DNA of 64,000 nucleotides from Cantharellus purpuraceus. Its lineage: Eukaryota > Basidiomycota > Agaricomycetes > Cantharellales > Hydnaceae. The DNA lies in the NCBI GenBank assembly GCA_025174535.1, contig JALBUN010000048.1, positions 62,001 through 126,000 on the forward strand. Reading direction: 5' to 3'. The notes beneath the pieces are model-generated. The model did no database searches, was not told the DNA's origin, and saw only the letters and a program-made list of their open reading frames with translations. A program made the position numbers and the translations under genes. Of this stretch, positions 50,109 through 61,239 are shown piece by piece (the first letter of the stretch is position 1; each line of letters opens with the position of its first letter).

Positions 50109-50586
50109 TCTGTACGTCAGGTCAAGAGGAATGAAGGGTCTTTAGGATGTCCTGTCGGATATAAGCCGTTCAAACGCGAATATGAATAATTCAACTCAAT
50201 CAAGGCAGGTCTACATATCTGTTAACCATGTTTTTATACAACCGCTTGCGCATTAGCGACGCGCTTGGCCATGATGTGTGCTTATGTGATAAGTTGCGGA
50301 ATTATCAATCTGATCAGGACATTGATCAGCCTTCATCAATGGCTCCAACGTATCCATAAAGATCCTCGATTAGCCGCCGTATTAAGCAGCGCAATTGCGC
50401 CCAATCAGATATACGGTATCCGGATATTCCGGACTCGACTCTGGCCCGGGCTATGGGCGTACTGGGCGTCCTAGGGCGTCCCCCGCTGGCTCCATTGATA
50501 TTGTGTTCTCGTAAGCAAAAAGCTGATATATAGTGGACTGGTGCCATCATCGTCATGAGCTTGAAGGAAGACCACCTTGCAGCGTC

Positions 50587-51963
50587 ATGGCCTTGCTTTT
50601 TGCTCTTTTGGGTGTGAGCTGCTTCACTCAGGCTGCCGTCCTACCCCCTCCCAAAAGCCTGGTTGCGCGTTCTTACAACTCTTCCAACCTATATGCAAAC
50701 TGGCCAAGTTATGATGAGCTTCCTTTACATCCGTGTTTTCCAACGAAAGCTGCATGGGGAGTCTGGGTGCGTCGTCCGGCCACGGGTTACAACACGAGCT
50801 GATTACCACCTCAGGGAAACGATGATGAGCTCGGCGCGTTGAACCATATCACTGACGCGACGATTCTTGCTGCTAAGGACGAGATCAAATTGGGGAAAGC
50901 GATCAACCTCAACTTAGAGCTCGATATCCCTCGCACGCCACTTAACCCATCCCGACCACCTCTCATTCACGCAATTGTCCCATTCACTGGTTATCAGGAT
51001 GATATCATCACTCTTAATACACAAATATCCACACAGTTTGACGGTCTTAGGCACTTTCCATACTCAGCTAAGGGTGATGTCAAAACCTACCAGTGAGTAG
51101 CGCCGGAAGTTGTATCGCGCTGCCTTCTTAATAGCTTTAACTGCAGGTTTTATAATGACCTCATTACATTCCAAGAGATGATGTCCCCTAACGGCTCTAA
51201 TACCCTAGGCATACAAAGTAAGTGAAGTGCTGTCGTTAAAAAGTAATTTGGCACTTATTTCAAACGTCTGAATTCAGACGCTGCTCAGAAAGGTATAGCC
51301 GGCCGAGGCATCCTATTGGACTGGGCCGCTTGGAAAGAGTCTAGAAATGCATCATTCAATGCATTCAGCGTATGCGTCCGTTTTTGCGAGGAACCTACAT
51401 AATACTGAGGAAATGAATCTATAGGGCACCAGCATTACAACAACTGAGCTTGACGAAGTAGCAACTTGGCAAGGCCTCAATGCCAGCTCCTTCCACCCAG
51501 GAGACTTCCTCATTGTTCGCACAGGTTTGACTAAGCAGTACTCCGCGTTGTCTCAGCACGACCAGTCTGTACTTGCCTTTCGTGAAGGTCCTGACGTGAA
51601 GTGGATTGGAGTCGAAGCATCTGACCAAACTCTGGCATGGCTGTGGGAAAAAAAGTTGTCAATGGTTGGGAGTGATAATCCTGCCTTTGAAAGTGTCCCA
51701 CCAATTGGAGTCATTGACGGTGTCCATCGTTCCTTACATGAGATTTTCATCAGCGGATGGGGCCAGAGTATAGGTAAGGATCACCCATAAGTAGTGATTG
51801 ATGAATATCATCTCACATTGGTTTCGCAGTGGAATACTTGGACTTGGAAAGGCTAGCGGAGGAGTGCCACTCGATAAATAGGTTCACTTTCTTCTTCACA
51901 TTACAGAATTTGAACGTCGTTGGGGGCGTTGCAAGCCCTCCTAATGCTATTGCAATCCTATAG
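50587..51963 (+). CDS. Secreted cyclase-fold protein (PF04199 / kynurenine formamidase-like)
   Basis: Member of the metal-dependent cyclase/hydrolase family that includes kynurenine formamidases and aromatase-like hydrolases. It starts with a hydrophobic signal-like leader (MALLFALLGVSCFTQAAVLP), so the protein may enter the secretory path. Conserved features are WGVWG-NDDELGALNHIT, the family motif TQFDGLRHF (Asp and His metal ligands), GIAGRGILLDWAAW, FHPGDFLIVRTG, GPDVKWIGVEASDQTLAWLWE, and IGVIDGVHRSLHEIFISGWGQSI. The C-terminus NVVGGVASPPNAIAIL also fits. Six exons. A GATATATAG element lies about 55 bp before the start. The gene is divergent from P450-3 and lies inside the terpene cluster. 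It might hydrolyse or rearrange an ester, lactone or amide of the product; this is inference. It could also be an unrelated neighbour. Confidence 0.85.
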
Positions 51964-52788
51964 TATGTTCTATGGAATGCTATTTCTCAGAGGCGTATAA
52001 ATAAAAGCCAGTCTAGTGTGATGCATCTTTTCGGGTTCCCTCTGTTACTGAGGAAAGCTGGATGCTACCTAGTGTAACGCACAGATCACATGTTCTTTGG
52101 GGTAGTTGTCTCAACAATTGTCCTTGAAACTTGAGCTTGTTGCAGCGAACCACCTAGCTTTCCTCGCCAATTTCACCAAAAGCTTGCCAGCCCGCGTTGT
52201 ATACCTACGTCAATACGGCAGTGTACATGAGACCTTAATTCATTGGAAGTTATTGTCGCCTGACTAAGCATCGTGCTGACTCTGACTCAGAAATCAAAAG
52301 CAATAGTAATACTAGTACGAGCAGATCAATGCTTATAATCATCCATCAAAGGTTTGCGTTGTGCAGGGTACAAACCTCCGGGATTTTCAGCTAATGTTTC
52401 GGGTGTAAGTTAAGTCGCACCTCTCGATCACCCTGCTGGGAGTGGCATAATACCGATGATGTAGGTTTTCTGTGTAGGGTACCGTCTTCCTGACACTTCT
52501 ACGATGTCATGATGCGAGAAGGAATATTCTCTAGCCAGGGTGTGCGAGGTATTCATATTTTGGGTCTAAGTCTTGGGGTTCCAGTATCGTTGCTACCGTG
52601 ACAGGACCCACTGCTATTCGGTGACACCTGTCTTCTGCCGCTAGATAGAAGTCTAGCAACAGCCTATATCCGTAATCTTAATCCTGCCCTGGATGCCCTC
52701 GTTCACACACCAGAGAAATCTTTTGAACGGCGCTCGTCAGTGCATCTTACAAATGATTACGACTAGGACACCGCCTAGTATTTGGACA

Positions 52789-52803
52789 GGTTAGGGTTAG
52801 GGT
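52789..52803 (+). repeat. Interstitial telomere-like repeat, GGTTAGGGTTAGGGT
   Basis: Two and a half TTAGGG units in the gene-poor gap, the longest such tract in the window. The next one, inverted, follows 200 bp later. Confidence 0.75.
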
Positions 52804-53002
52804 CAATCACCAATGCACTGACAAGGCACCTAAGCCCATATTGGTTAAGTCAGACCATTCAGGGACGAACGTTTTGAGTAGGCATGTGCACTTCCAAAAG
52901 GGGGCAAGATGATTAGCGCTTTAGCGCCACCATCTACCCTTATCTGCAATGTTGTGCCCACCCGCCTCAATAGCCTTTATATCGACGTCTTCTGAAATCA
53001 TT

Positions 53003-53013
53003 AACCCTAACCC
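53003..53013 (-). repeat. Interstitial telomere-like repeat, AACCCTAACCC on the plus strand
   Basis: Nearly two CCCTAA units, in inverse orientation to the tract 200 bp to the left, giving a head-to-head pair in the gap. Confidence 0.65.
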
Positions 53014-54954
53014 CAATCAGCCTGCGAGGAACCTGGCAGTGCCGCAGAATGACTTACCAGTGGCTGGATAGATATTGCCGTAGTCAAGGACATGCAGGCC
53101 AAAGCAAACATAGAATAGATCCATAGGGCAGGCTGGGATGATGGTACCGCAACCGCCTCTCCGGAGCCAGGCTGGTCTGCTTACACTGTTCACCTCCAGA
53201 TATGGCTAAGGACGTCGGGCCATTTTTTCTCTTTACTTCCCTTTGTTTTGTCTCCCTGTATGAGGTTCCTACAACTGTAGCATGACGGAATTTCTAGAAA
53301 TCACGGACGTATTCAATAGTTGAACTCTCGCAGATCAACGCCCCAGTTTTTGACAGCACTCCTCATACTCGCAACTGATTGCTCGAGCACCCGAACCCCT
53401 GGCTGACAGCCATCTATCGCGACGTTATTCCTCCAACAGATATCCATGACAGTGATGAGAAATATGAAATTCAGGCTACTCGCCCTGCCAGATAGATAAC
53501 ACTTACGCAACTACCTTCGGGAGTTTTATCCATTTGTGCCGTTGAATCCGACCGATACGTCCCTATATCACTAAAGGAAACGGCTACATTGAATTACACT
53601 TACGTCGGAGGCGAGTCGGGTTTCTATTTTTCCTCCAACTCTCGGCTCATAGAATGTAGCCAGTAGAGTGGAACGCTAAATTTGCCCGTAACTCCATGGC
53701 ATCGTGTCTCAATCAGAGCGTAAACTTGGCGCAGATTACTATCTGTATAAGGGGATAGATAGCACATCGTGGTTCCGCCGGGATAAAGGGTGCTGATGAA
53801 GTAGTGCTTACTAGTATAAGAACCTAGGGATGTTCAAATTGTTTTGAGCGAAAGCATAACGCAGTTCCCCTGCCTGCGTATATGCTTCAAGTTCTTGCCA
53901 TGTCATGTATCAGTTGGGGTTACTACTGTCTAAGCGACCGATTCGTCATCTCCTGGGCGGGCCAATTGATTTGATACTGGTGCCGCTTGTCTCCATTAAT
54001 ATGATCCGCTGAATAGGTTGGCATCTGATCTGCTTAGCAGCTGTGCTCTTCGGACTCGGTTAAACCGTCCTGTTATGGTCGCTGTGCTCTATTGGCTATT
54101 CTGCAGAGCCGCGGCTTGATAACCACACGCTTGAATTGAAATGCTTATGACTCATGATATTACGCTCTGGCATCGACAGCGGTTCTCGGGTTCAACCGCG
54201 GCACTTGGCCTTTGTTCTTCCAACGCATGCTTAACCATCTGACGCTGCAGCTTCAAACAGTTTATATAGATGTCAGTATCAACTTGGATTTGTACAAGCG
54301 GACGTCTGGACCTTCATGTAGATTAGTGAATATAAAAAAGATATCCACCCAAGAGGTGGTGTTAGGGTAAATGAAACCTTGGCAACTTTCTCTGTAAATC
54401 CTGACATGGAGATCTGCATAACTAGAGTAAAAGACATGGACATACTGTAGCTAGAGATACAGACGTGTAGACATTTACTTTGGAAACTGGAATGTACAGC
54501 AAAGTTTATGTAGCACTAAATGAAGGGGTTTCTCCTAGTGGCATAAAACATATGGAAGAAAGTGGTAATATTTTGCATTTGAGCAGTGGCACAAAGAAAG
54601 CCATCACCGGACACCATTCAAACAGTGGCATAGTACCAAGCAAGTCACTGGGGTACTCACTTTTCCCACAATTTACGAGACCAGAGAGCGCGTGACGAGC
54701 AAGGAAAACCACCCGCTGCATGTACCCAACGCTCGTTCGAATACTGAAAGTTTCTGAAGTATTTGACGTACACATATAATTGCGGCTGTCATATTACGGT
54801 ATTGAGCGACGTGATGATCTATAGTAACTCTGACTGAAATGAAACTGAATGTGACAATGAAAATCAAGAATGTGATTGAAGACTCGTAAGGAACAGTGTA
54901 TACTGTAATGAGAGTAGAAAAACGTTCGTTGACAGAATATCTAACGGCGTCATA

Positions 54955-57900
54955 TCACTGAGTGTTCTTTGTCGTCTTTTTCTTTGGCTGGCGGAGGTAT
55001 GTAACAGCGTAGAGGAAAGCAATCTACGAAACCAAGGCGATCATCAGTACCTATAGGCGATGGCACGCATCAGGTCTTGACTCACGTTGAAGGCGATGTA
55101 AACCCAGAGTAATCCAAAGCTCAGCCAGCGGTCACTATACTTGATGTTGAATTGAGCATCGAGGAATTGATCCGTCGTACGAGCAGGGCAATACTGGCAA
55201 CTCTCGGTCGCGTTCGGATTGGAAATATAACCTCCGGAATTCGAGATGTACTCTGTAAGGTATTCAGAGCACGTCTGGCCAGAAAGAGGGTGAACGGTAA
55301 CGAATTCTACGCCAAGACAATTGATCTCGGAGTGACCGACAGCTAGAAACAGATGGGGATAAGGGAATGAGCAATTGCAAATATGTTGAAATCGAGAACG
55401 TCAGTGACCTTGACCAAGGAATCCATCAATGAAATGAGCGTATGGAGACACTCTATACATCCACTTCCACCATCCGAGGTGAGCGTACGGCTGGAGGGTA
55501 CCATTGCTAGAGAAAGGAGGGTGGATTTGCATTCATTCATGATTGCACGTTACGGGTGAACTTACAACAAAATGGTCATCGACCAGAGCGTGGAATATAA
55601 GAGAGCGGCGCTTTGAGCATTGGAAGTCATACCAGCGACAGCTTGTGCCATCGAAGCATAATACCTAAATTCTCATGTGAATAAAACGCCAATGAACTTG
55701 ATGTAGCGACTTGCAATGGGAATATAATGCCTATCATGACATACGAGTACCCCCCACGATCAGATGGAAACCCATTTGTCCAGTACCAAGTCAAGAAATA
55801 AAGGGTCGACATGAAGACATCAATGGGGAGCTCAGCCAAGAGTTGGGAGGTGATGAGCGCGGTCCACTTGTAGATACGGCTCATACGCTCGCGAACCTCG
55901 AATATTTCGCGAGTCTGAAGGAATGGAGCTTGGACTTGATGACCCATAATATTTGCGAAACCAACTGTCATGTAAAGTGACTACAGGGGTGATCTGTCAG
56001 CATCCATATACTATGGAAGATTTGTGGAACGCACGAAGAGAAGGTTCTGGGTCCCAATGATGTTGTGCTTCGTCCGCAAGAAGGTCAATCCGACGAACAA
56101 ACCGCCGGCGACGTTCAAGAACAGCTTAGAAGTTACTAGGACTGGGTCACGCCAGTACCGCTGAATTTCTCGAATATAAAGTAGCTTGACCTGATACAGC
56201 CAGGAGGCAGCATATTCCGTAAGGTGGTCCGCAACCACAGGGGGACGCTGGCGACTTTGAGCAATGTGATCCTCCAATTCTTGGGTCGCTTCTTTAGACT
56301 CTGGAGACTGGCGCCAGACAGAAGCCCAATCAATATCGGTAGTAGCAGTAGCACCCGCACCAATAACGTCCAACATGTACTCCGCACTGTTAATAATGTC
56401 AGAGCACATAGTGTAACTGTCTTTGCCTCAACGTACGGATTAGCATCAGCAGGACAAGGATAGCCGCCGTTAGTCTCAAAGTAACGAATTACTTTGGTGG
56501 CATTTTGGCCAAGATCACCGAAATAGACTGTCTTGCCGCCTTTTTGCAACAATAGCATTCTGTCAAACTGCTGGAAGAGCTCAGACGAGGGTTGATGAAT
56601 ACTATACGTATCACAGTCAGGGATAATAATTTGTTTTAATGAAAGTATATGGACTCACGTGCACAGTATAGCAAGACCCTGCTCCGCCAACTCGCGCAAA
56701 AAGGTGACCACACCCCATGCACTCTGCGCATCCAGTCCAGACGTCGGCTCATCCAGGAACAGGAGGAATTTTGGCTGTCGGGATCACTCTTCTCAGTTTC
56801 TCCAACGCTGCAATAATGGATTTCTGTTACCTTGGCTGCAAGTTCAATAGCGATGGTAGTACGCTTTTTATGTTCGACACCAAGGGATCCCACAATGGCA
56901 TCACCAAATGCCTCAAGACCGCACATCTTCAGCACCACCTCCACACTATCCCAAGTATGAGCCAAGAAAAGCAACAAGCTAGAAACTCACTATGCTTCTT
57001 TCTCTGCCTCTGGAACCGACGCTGGTTGGCGCAACCTCGCTGAGAATGAGACGGCTTCTCTGACACTCGCAGATGGAAGATGAGTATCCGTTTGTCGACA
57101 ATAACCACTATAGCTCTTCTATCAGCAATTTAGCCGGACGTGTGACATTACGAACTCACGTCTGCGCCTCAAAGTCGATGGGTAGAGGATGCCCGCTAAT
57201 GAGCCTCTCACCTCGTATAGTACCGGTAGATGTACGCTGAGCCAAGACGTTGAGCAGTGTTGTTTTGCCTATGATTTCATTAGAAGATGGACGTTTCTCT
57301 GGGAAAAGAGGCTAATGTGTCTACCTGCTCCTGATTCACCCATAAGGGCAGTCAATTTCCCTGGCACCACAAATCCTGAAACATCATCCAATAATCGACG
57401 AGTCTCCTTGTCGACAGGCACTTCATATTCCAGATGGCGCCATGTAAAAATGTCTGTCATTTTCGGCGCAGTCACGGAATTTACTGTCACGACCTTATGT
57501 GCTGGTGCAGATGATGGGGAGTGTTGGAGGTCGTCCTTCTCTTCGTATACTTTCTCTTCATCCTGACCACGGTTGGCGTTCGTGTTTCTGTTCCGGAGGA
57601 AGAGTAGCGCCGAGGTCTTGTGCCACGAAATCGTGTTAATCTCTGTGAATATGAGGAGAGCAGAGAGGAAGACAGCAAAGAAGGCGAAGATAATGCCGAG
57701 GTCCTATGTATAAATAGGTAAGCTGTAATGGTAAAAAGACGACGGTTGGCAGACTTACACGCCACAGATGACTTTGACGAAATGTAAAGGATAGATCAAG
57801 GTATCGATTCCCATCAACCTCCGACTGACCAGCCACTGAGCCGACGGTCGTACACACTTGGTTCGTCAGTGGCACTTGCTCATATCCAGGACCGCTGGGA

Positions 57901-60317
57901 ACGAGGGTGGAACATGTGCCCTGGATAGTATGGAACTCGTTGGTCATAAGAGCCTCAAAACCGTAGATCATAGGCTGATTGAAGGTAATTTGTTAGTATA
58001 CCGGTCTCGATATAAAGCCATGCGTACATTAATGAAGGTGATCCACTTCAGCGCACCGATCATTGTTTGCTTAGGCAAACTGTAGCCCGTATAGAAGGTG
58101 AGCAAGAGAAAGATAAGACCAGCGGTTGATTGGGCAGGTGCAGGTGATTTGAACGCCGACGTGATACTCCTGAAGTAGGCTTTCATCGTAAAAGTCATGA
58201 CCATGATGAACAAGTAAAATATGCTGTGATAAAAATGTTCAGTACGATGCGAATACATTGATATTATATCTCTTACAAGAACTGAGCCGCCGTCCTTTGG
58301 AATCCGACCATAAAGTAAAGGACGATCGAAAAGAGACCAAGACTAGCCAAGGACATGGGTATATCAACGATTGTCATAGCAATCGCCTCGATCCAGGGGT
58401 GATACATTGCTCCTTTATAATGCCTCAGCACGATAGGACGCTGTGCAAAGAGGACGGGAATCTCTGCTTGAGCAGCGAGAGAAGCAAAGAGCAAGCAACT
58501 ATATAGATATTAAGTTTTCATTGACACGTTCGGGTGAATGAGTGCAACCGAACGCACAAGAATATGACACCGCCTCGGGAATAAAATGCCGATGTTGTGT
58601 CAGACAGTTTGTAGAAAATTGAACCAGTGATAACAGCCTGAATGATGAAAACTCTGCGGTCAATGCAGTAAGTCAATCTATGGTGTCGACATCGGTGAGG
58701 AAACTTGAAAGCTAACGCGATCTGTACAGCCTCTTGCGCCCATCCTCCCTTAAGGATTTGAGCGCGTCGTCTCATGAGACCCTTGGCTTGCGTGAACATT
58801 GAAACAGTATAAGGACTGCCCTTCAGCTGTAGTGAAGAACGCTCCGCCTGTGCACTGTGCATATAAGCCAGGGATCGCTCCTTGTTCCCAACAGATTCCT
58901 GGCGGTAAGCCTCCATATCAAGGCGATTCTGGTTCCCAAGTGGGGACGCGAGGAAATGTTCAGCAAATTCTGCGGCAGTACGAGGGACTAGATGTTCAAA
59001 GCCGGGTCTTGGGGTACGAGCATGAGGATTAGTTACTGAATCCATCCATATAAGTATAAGTATGTCTGCTCTGTCGATTCATGAATATGGGTACATACCA
59101 GCCGCAAGATAATCAGAAGTAGTCTGTCTTGACTTTGGTTCGAAACCGAGATCAATGAAATACTGACGAGCACGGTTGGCGGGACCAAAGTACGCCATGC
59201 GCCCTTCGTAGATGAGACAAACTTTGTCGAACTTCTCGTATAAAGATTCGCCGGCTTGATAGAGGGAGACGATTGTCGTCAAGCGATTGACGTCGGCAAC
59301 GGCTCGCAATGCACCAATGAACTCCAACGCGGTGGAAGAATCCAAACCACGAGTGGAACTAGGAAAGGAAAGCGTCAGTTGCAGTGTATGCATCTATTAT
59401 TCAAGTAAATAAAACCAACTTATCCCATGAACCAATTAATGCGCGGCTCGATAACATTTCGCTTAGAGACACACGCTTCTTTTCACCACCAGAAACCCCC
59501 CGAATAGCAGCATCACCGACAACAGTGTTCCGCACATGTTGCAAGCCGAAGGTTGACTCCAAAGTATTGGTCATCTCCCTGGTGTATTCATCGCGGCTCA
59601 TGTTATCAGGGCGAATCTCGGGAATGCGCATACTCGCCGCGAAGCTGATGGTCTGGTCAACAGTGAGAGTGGCGAAATGATCGTCGTCCTCAGGGCAATA
59701 TTGAAGATCCCCGCGATAGTGCTTCGCAATGTCTTCAGAACTGAATGAATCATAGCAGACCTCTCCTTCAATGGCATGAAACTCGTGGCGCTGGTTGACG
59801 AGGGTTTTCAAAAATGTACTGCACCCGGAACCGGGATTTCCAAGAACCACTAAGATGGCCCGGGGAGAGAACGCTCAATCTAGGTACAAGGTTGACCTGG
59901 AAAGTGACCTACGAAGCATCTCTCCAGGACGAACAACTCCTTCAAATCCATTTAGAATATGCCGAAGAAGAGGCCTCCGAAAATGCTGGATGGCCTCTAA
60001 AATGCGGCCTGGTAAGAAGAGCGATGCGACCGTCGATTGGTAGGTACTCCCGGGAGCGGCACCTAAGACACGGAGATCCTTGAACAGGACCCCGAGCTCT
60101 CGCCGCTGGATCCCGCTCTTCTCTTTCCTAATGTAGTATTAATGGCAGGGACGAACTAACAAGCCATGCAAGAGCCTTCTTACCTTGACCCCATTTCACG
60201 AAGAGATTTTTCAAAGTCGAAAGGAGCGCTAACGGTATCCTCTGACGAGGTGGACGGTCTGCCAGAATTGCCATTCTTTTGCAAACCCACTTGGGCAGAT
60301 TTTGGAGACGAAGTCAT
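54955..60317 (-). CDS. PDR-type ABC transporter (ABCG, full-size)
   Basis: Full-length (NBD-TMD)x2 drug-efflux type pump of the plasma membrane. The start [11 protein letters not shown] leads to a Ser-rich N-terminus. NBD1 has the divergent PDR Walker [13 protein letters not shown] (Lys replaced by Cys as usual), ABC signature [11 protein letters not shown] and the post-Walker-[14 protein letters not shown]1 spans about 57650-58700. NBD2 ([21 protein letters not shown] region) has its Walker A split by an intron, with [20 protein letters not shown] Q-loop sequence, the signature region [16 protein letters not shown] and [13 protein letters not shown]; then [18 protein letters not shown] and [19 protein letters not shown]2 ends with the Cys-rich extracellular loop (CLGVEF ... 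CSEYL ... ESCQYC) and the tail [12 protein letters not shown]. About twenty short introns. It probably exports the cluster's metabolite and gives self-resistance, as such pumps often do in clusters; this is inferred from position. Confidence 0.93.
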
Positions 60318-60359
60318 TGTTGAACAAGACGGGGGCGGATGGAAGGGGGCGGAACACGC

Positions 60360-60390
60360 AACCCTAACCCAAGTCTCGCCTTATATATAT
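60360..60390 (-). promoter_or_regulatory. ABC transporter core promoter with TATA box and telomere-like repeat
   Basis: On the coding strand ATATATATAAG (60391-60381) lies about 65 bp upstream of the ATG. The telomere-like tract GGGTTAGGGTT (60370-60360) lies just downstream of it, 43-53 bp before the ATG, at or near the expected transcription start. The rest of the gap to the reductase stop (60391-61239) shows no gene. Confidence 0.5.
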
Positions 60391-61239
60391 CCGCGCCGGG
60401 AGATGTCAAGCGCCACGCAGGCAGCGCCTTTGTGGCAAAACATCAATCTATTAATAGACAATCTGACCAAGAGATGTAAACATTGACTCAATTCGTCTTA
60501 CGACTGTCCCTGTGGCTGACTGAGAATTGTTCTTGGCGTCTAAATGACCTAAAAGCTATAAAAACGTCTCCAGCGCTCCTACGATCCGCGATTAAATGCT
60601 TTCGGGGGAAGAGATAAAAACTTGGGGTATCCAGTTCCACCGGACACATAGTGAAGTCTTTCTTCCAAAAATGCCTAACTTCCATCATAATAGGACGGAT
60701 GTGTAATGTGCACGATGATGTGAATAGCAAGCTGCCGAAGTCACATTACAGTCTCACAATTTGATTCGCACGCAGCTGAGCCAAATACATGTAAATGAGC
60801 CGTGATAACAGTCGATAAGAGAAGATAGCTCCGATATTGCGAAACAAGCAACAATGACGATTCAGACTGAAGGATTTGAAGTATATAAAAAGGGAGTCCA
60901 GTGGATGGACTAACGAATATTCCACTTGACGCGTCACCATTTTATTCTGACAGTGGCTACGACTGAAAATCAAAGGCTGAGATAAGACCTCTCATCGGCG
61001 TGTCTTCTTACTATAAGTATCATGTTGCTGTTGACATCAATTCACCTTCGAAACCATCGCCCACGAAGGACCCCCTATATGTACCGATGGCTTAGTCACT
61101 TCAGCAACGACTGTCCATCTCAAAGGGTCAAGTCGCCAAAAGAAAGACTGATTGCTGGCTCCATTGCTAAAACAACCAACCTAAAGTGCCTAGGTAGTAA
61201 TTCTATGAATGAACAGGGCAATGGGAAGGGCCTGATGTC

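Larger units (their letters stand above)
51964..54954. other. Gene-poor gap between cyclase-fold gene and transporter
   Basis: No gene I can support. On the minus strand about 53340-53880 has fragments that look spliceable (a frame around TLLATFYEPRVGGKIETRL, then IGTYRSDSTAQMDKTPEG, then DGCQPGVRVLEQSVASM), but the phases of adjoining fragments do not match and I recognise no family. This may be a decayed gene. Two telomere-like repeats lie here (annotated separately). Confidence 0.4.
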
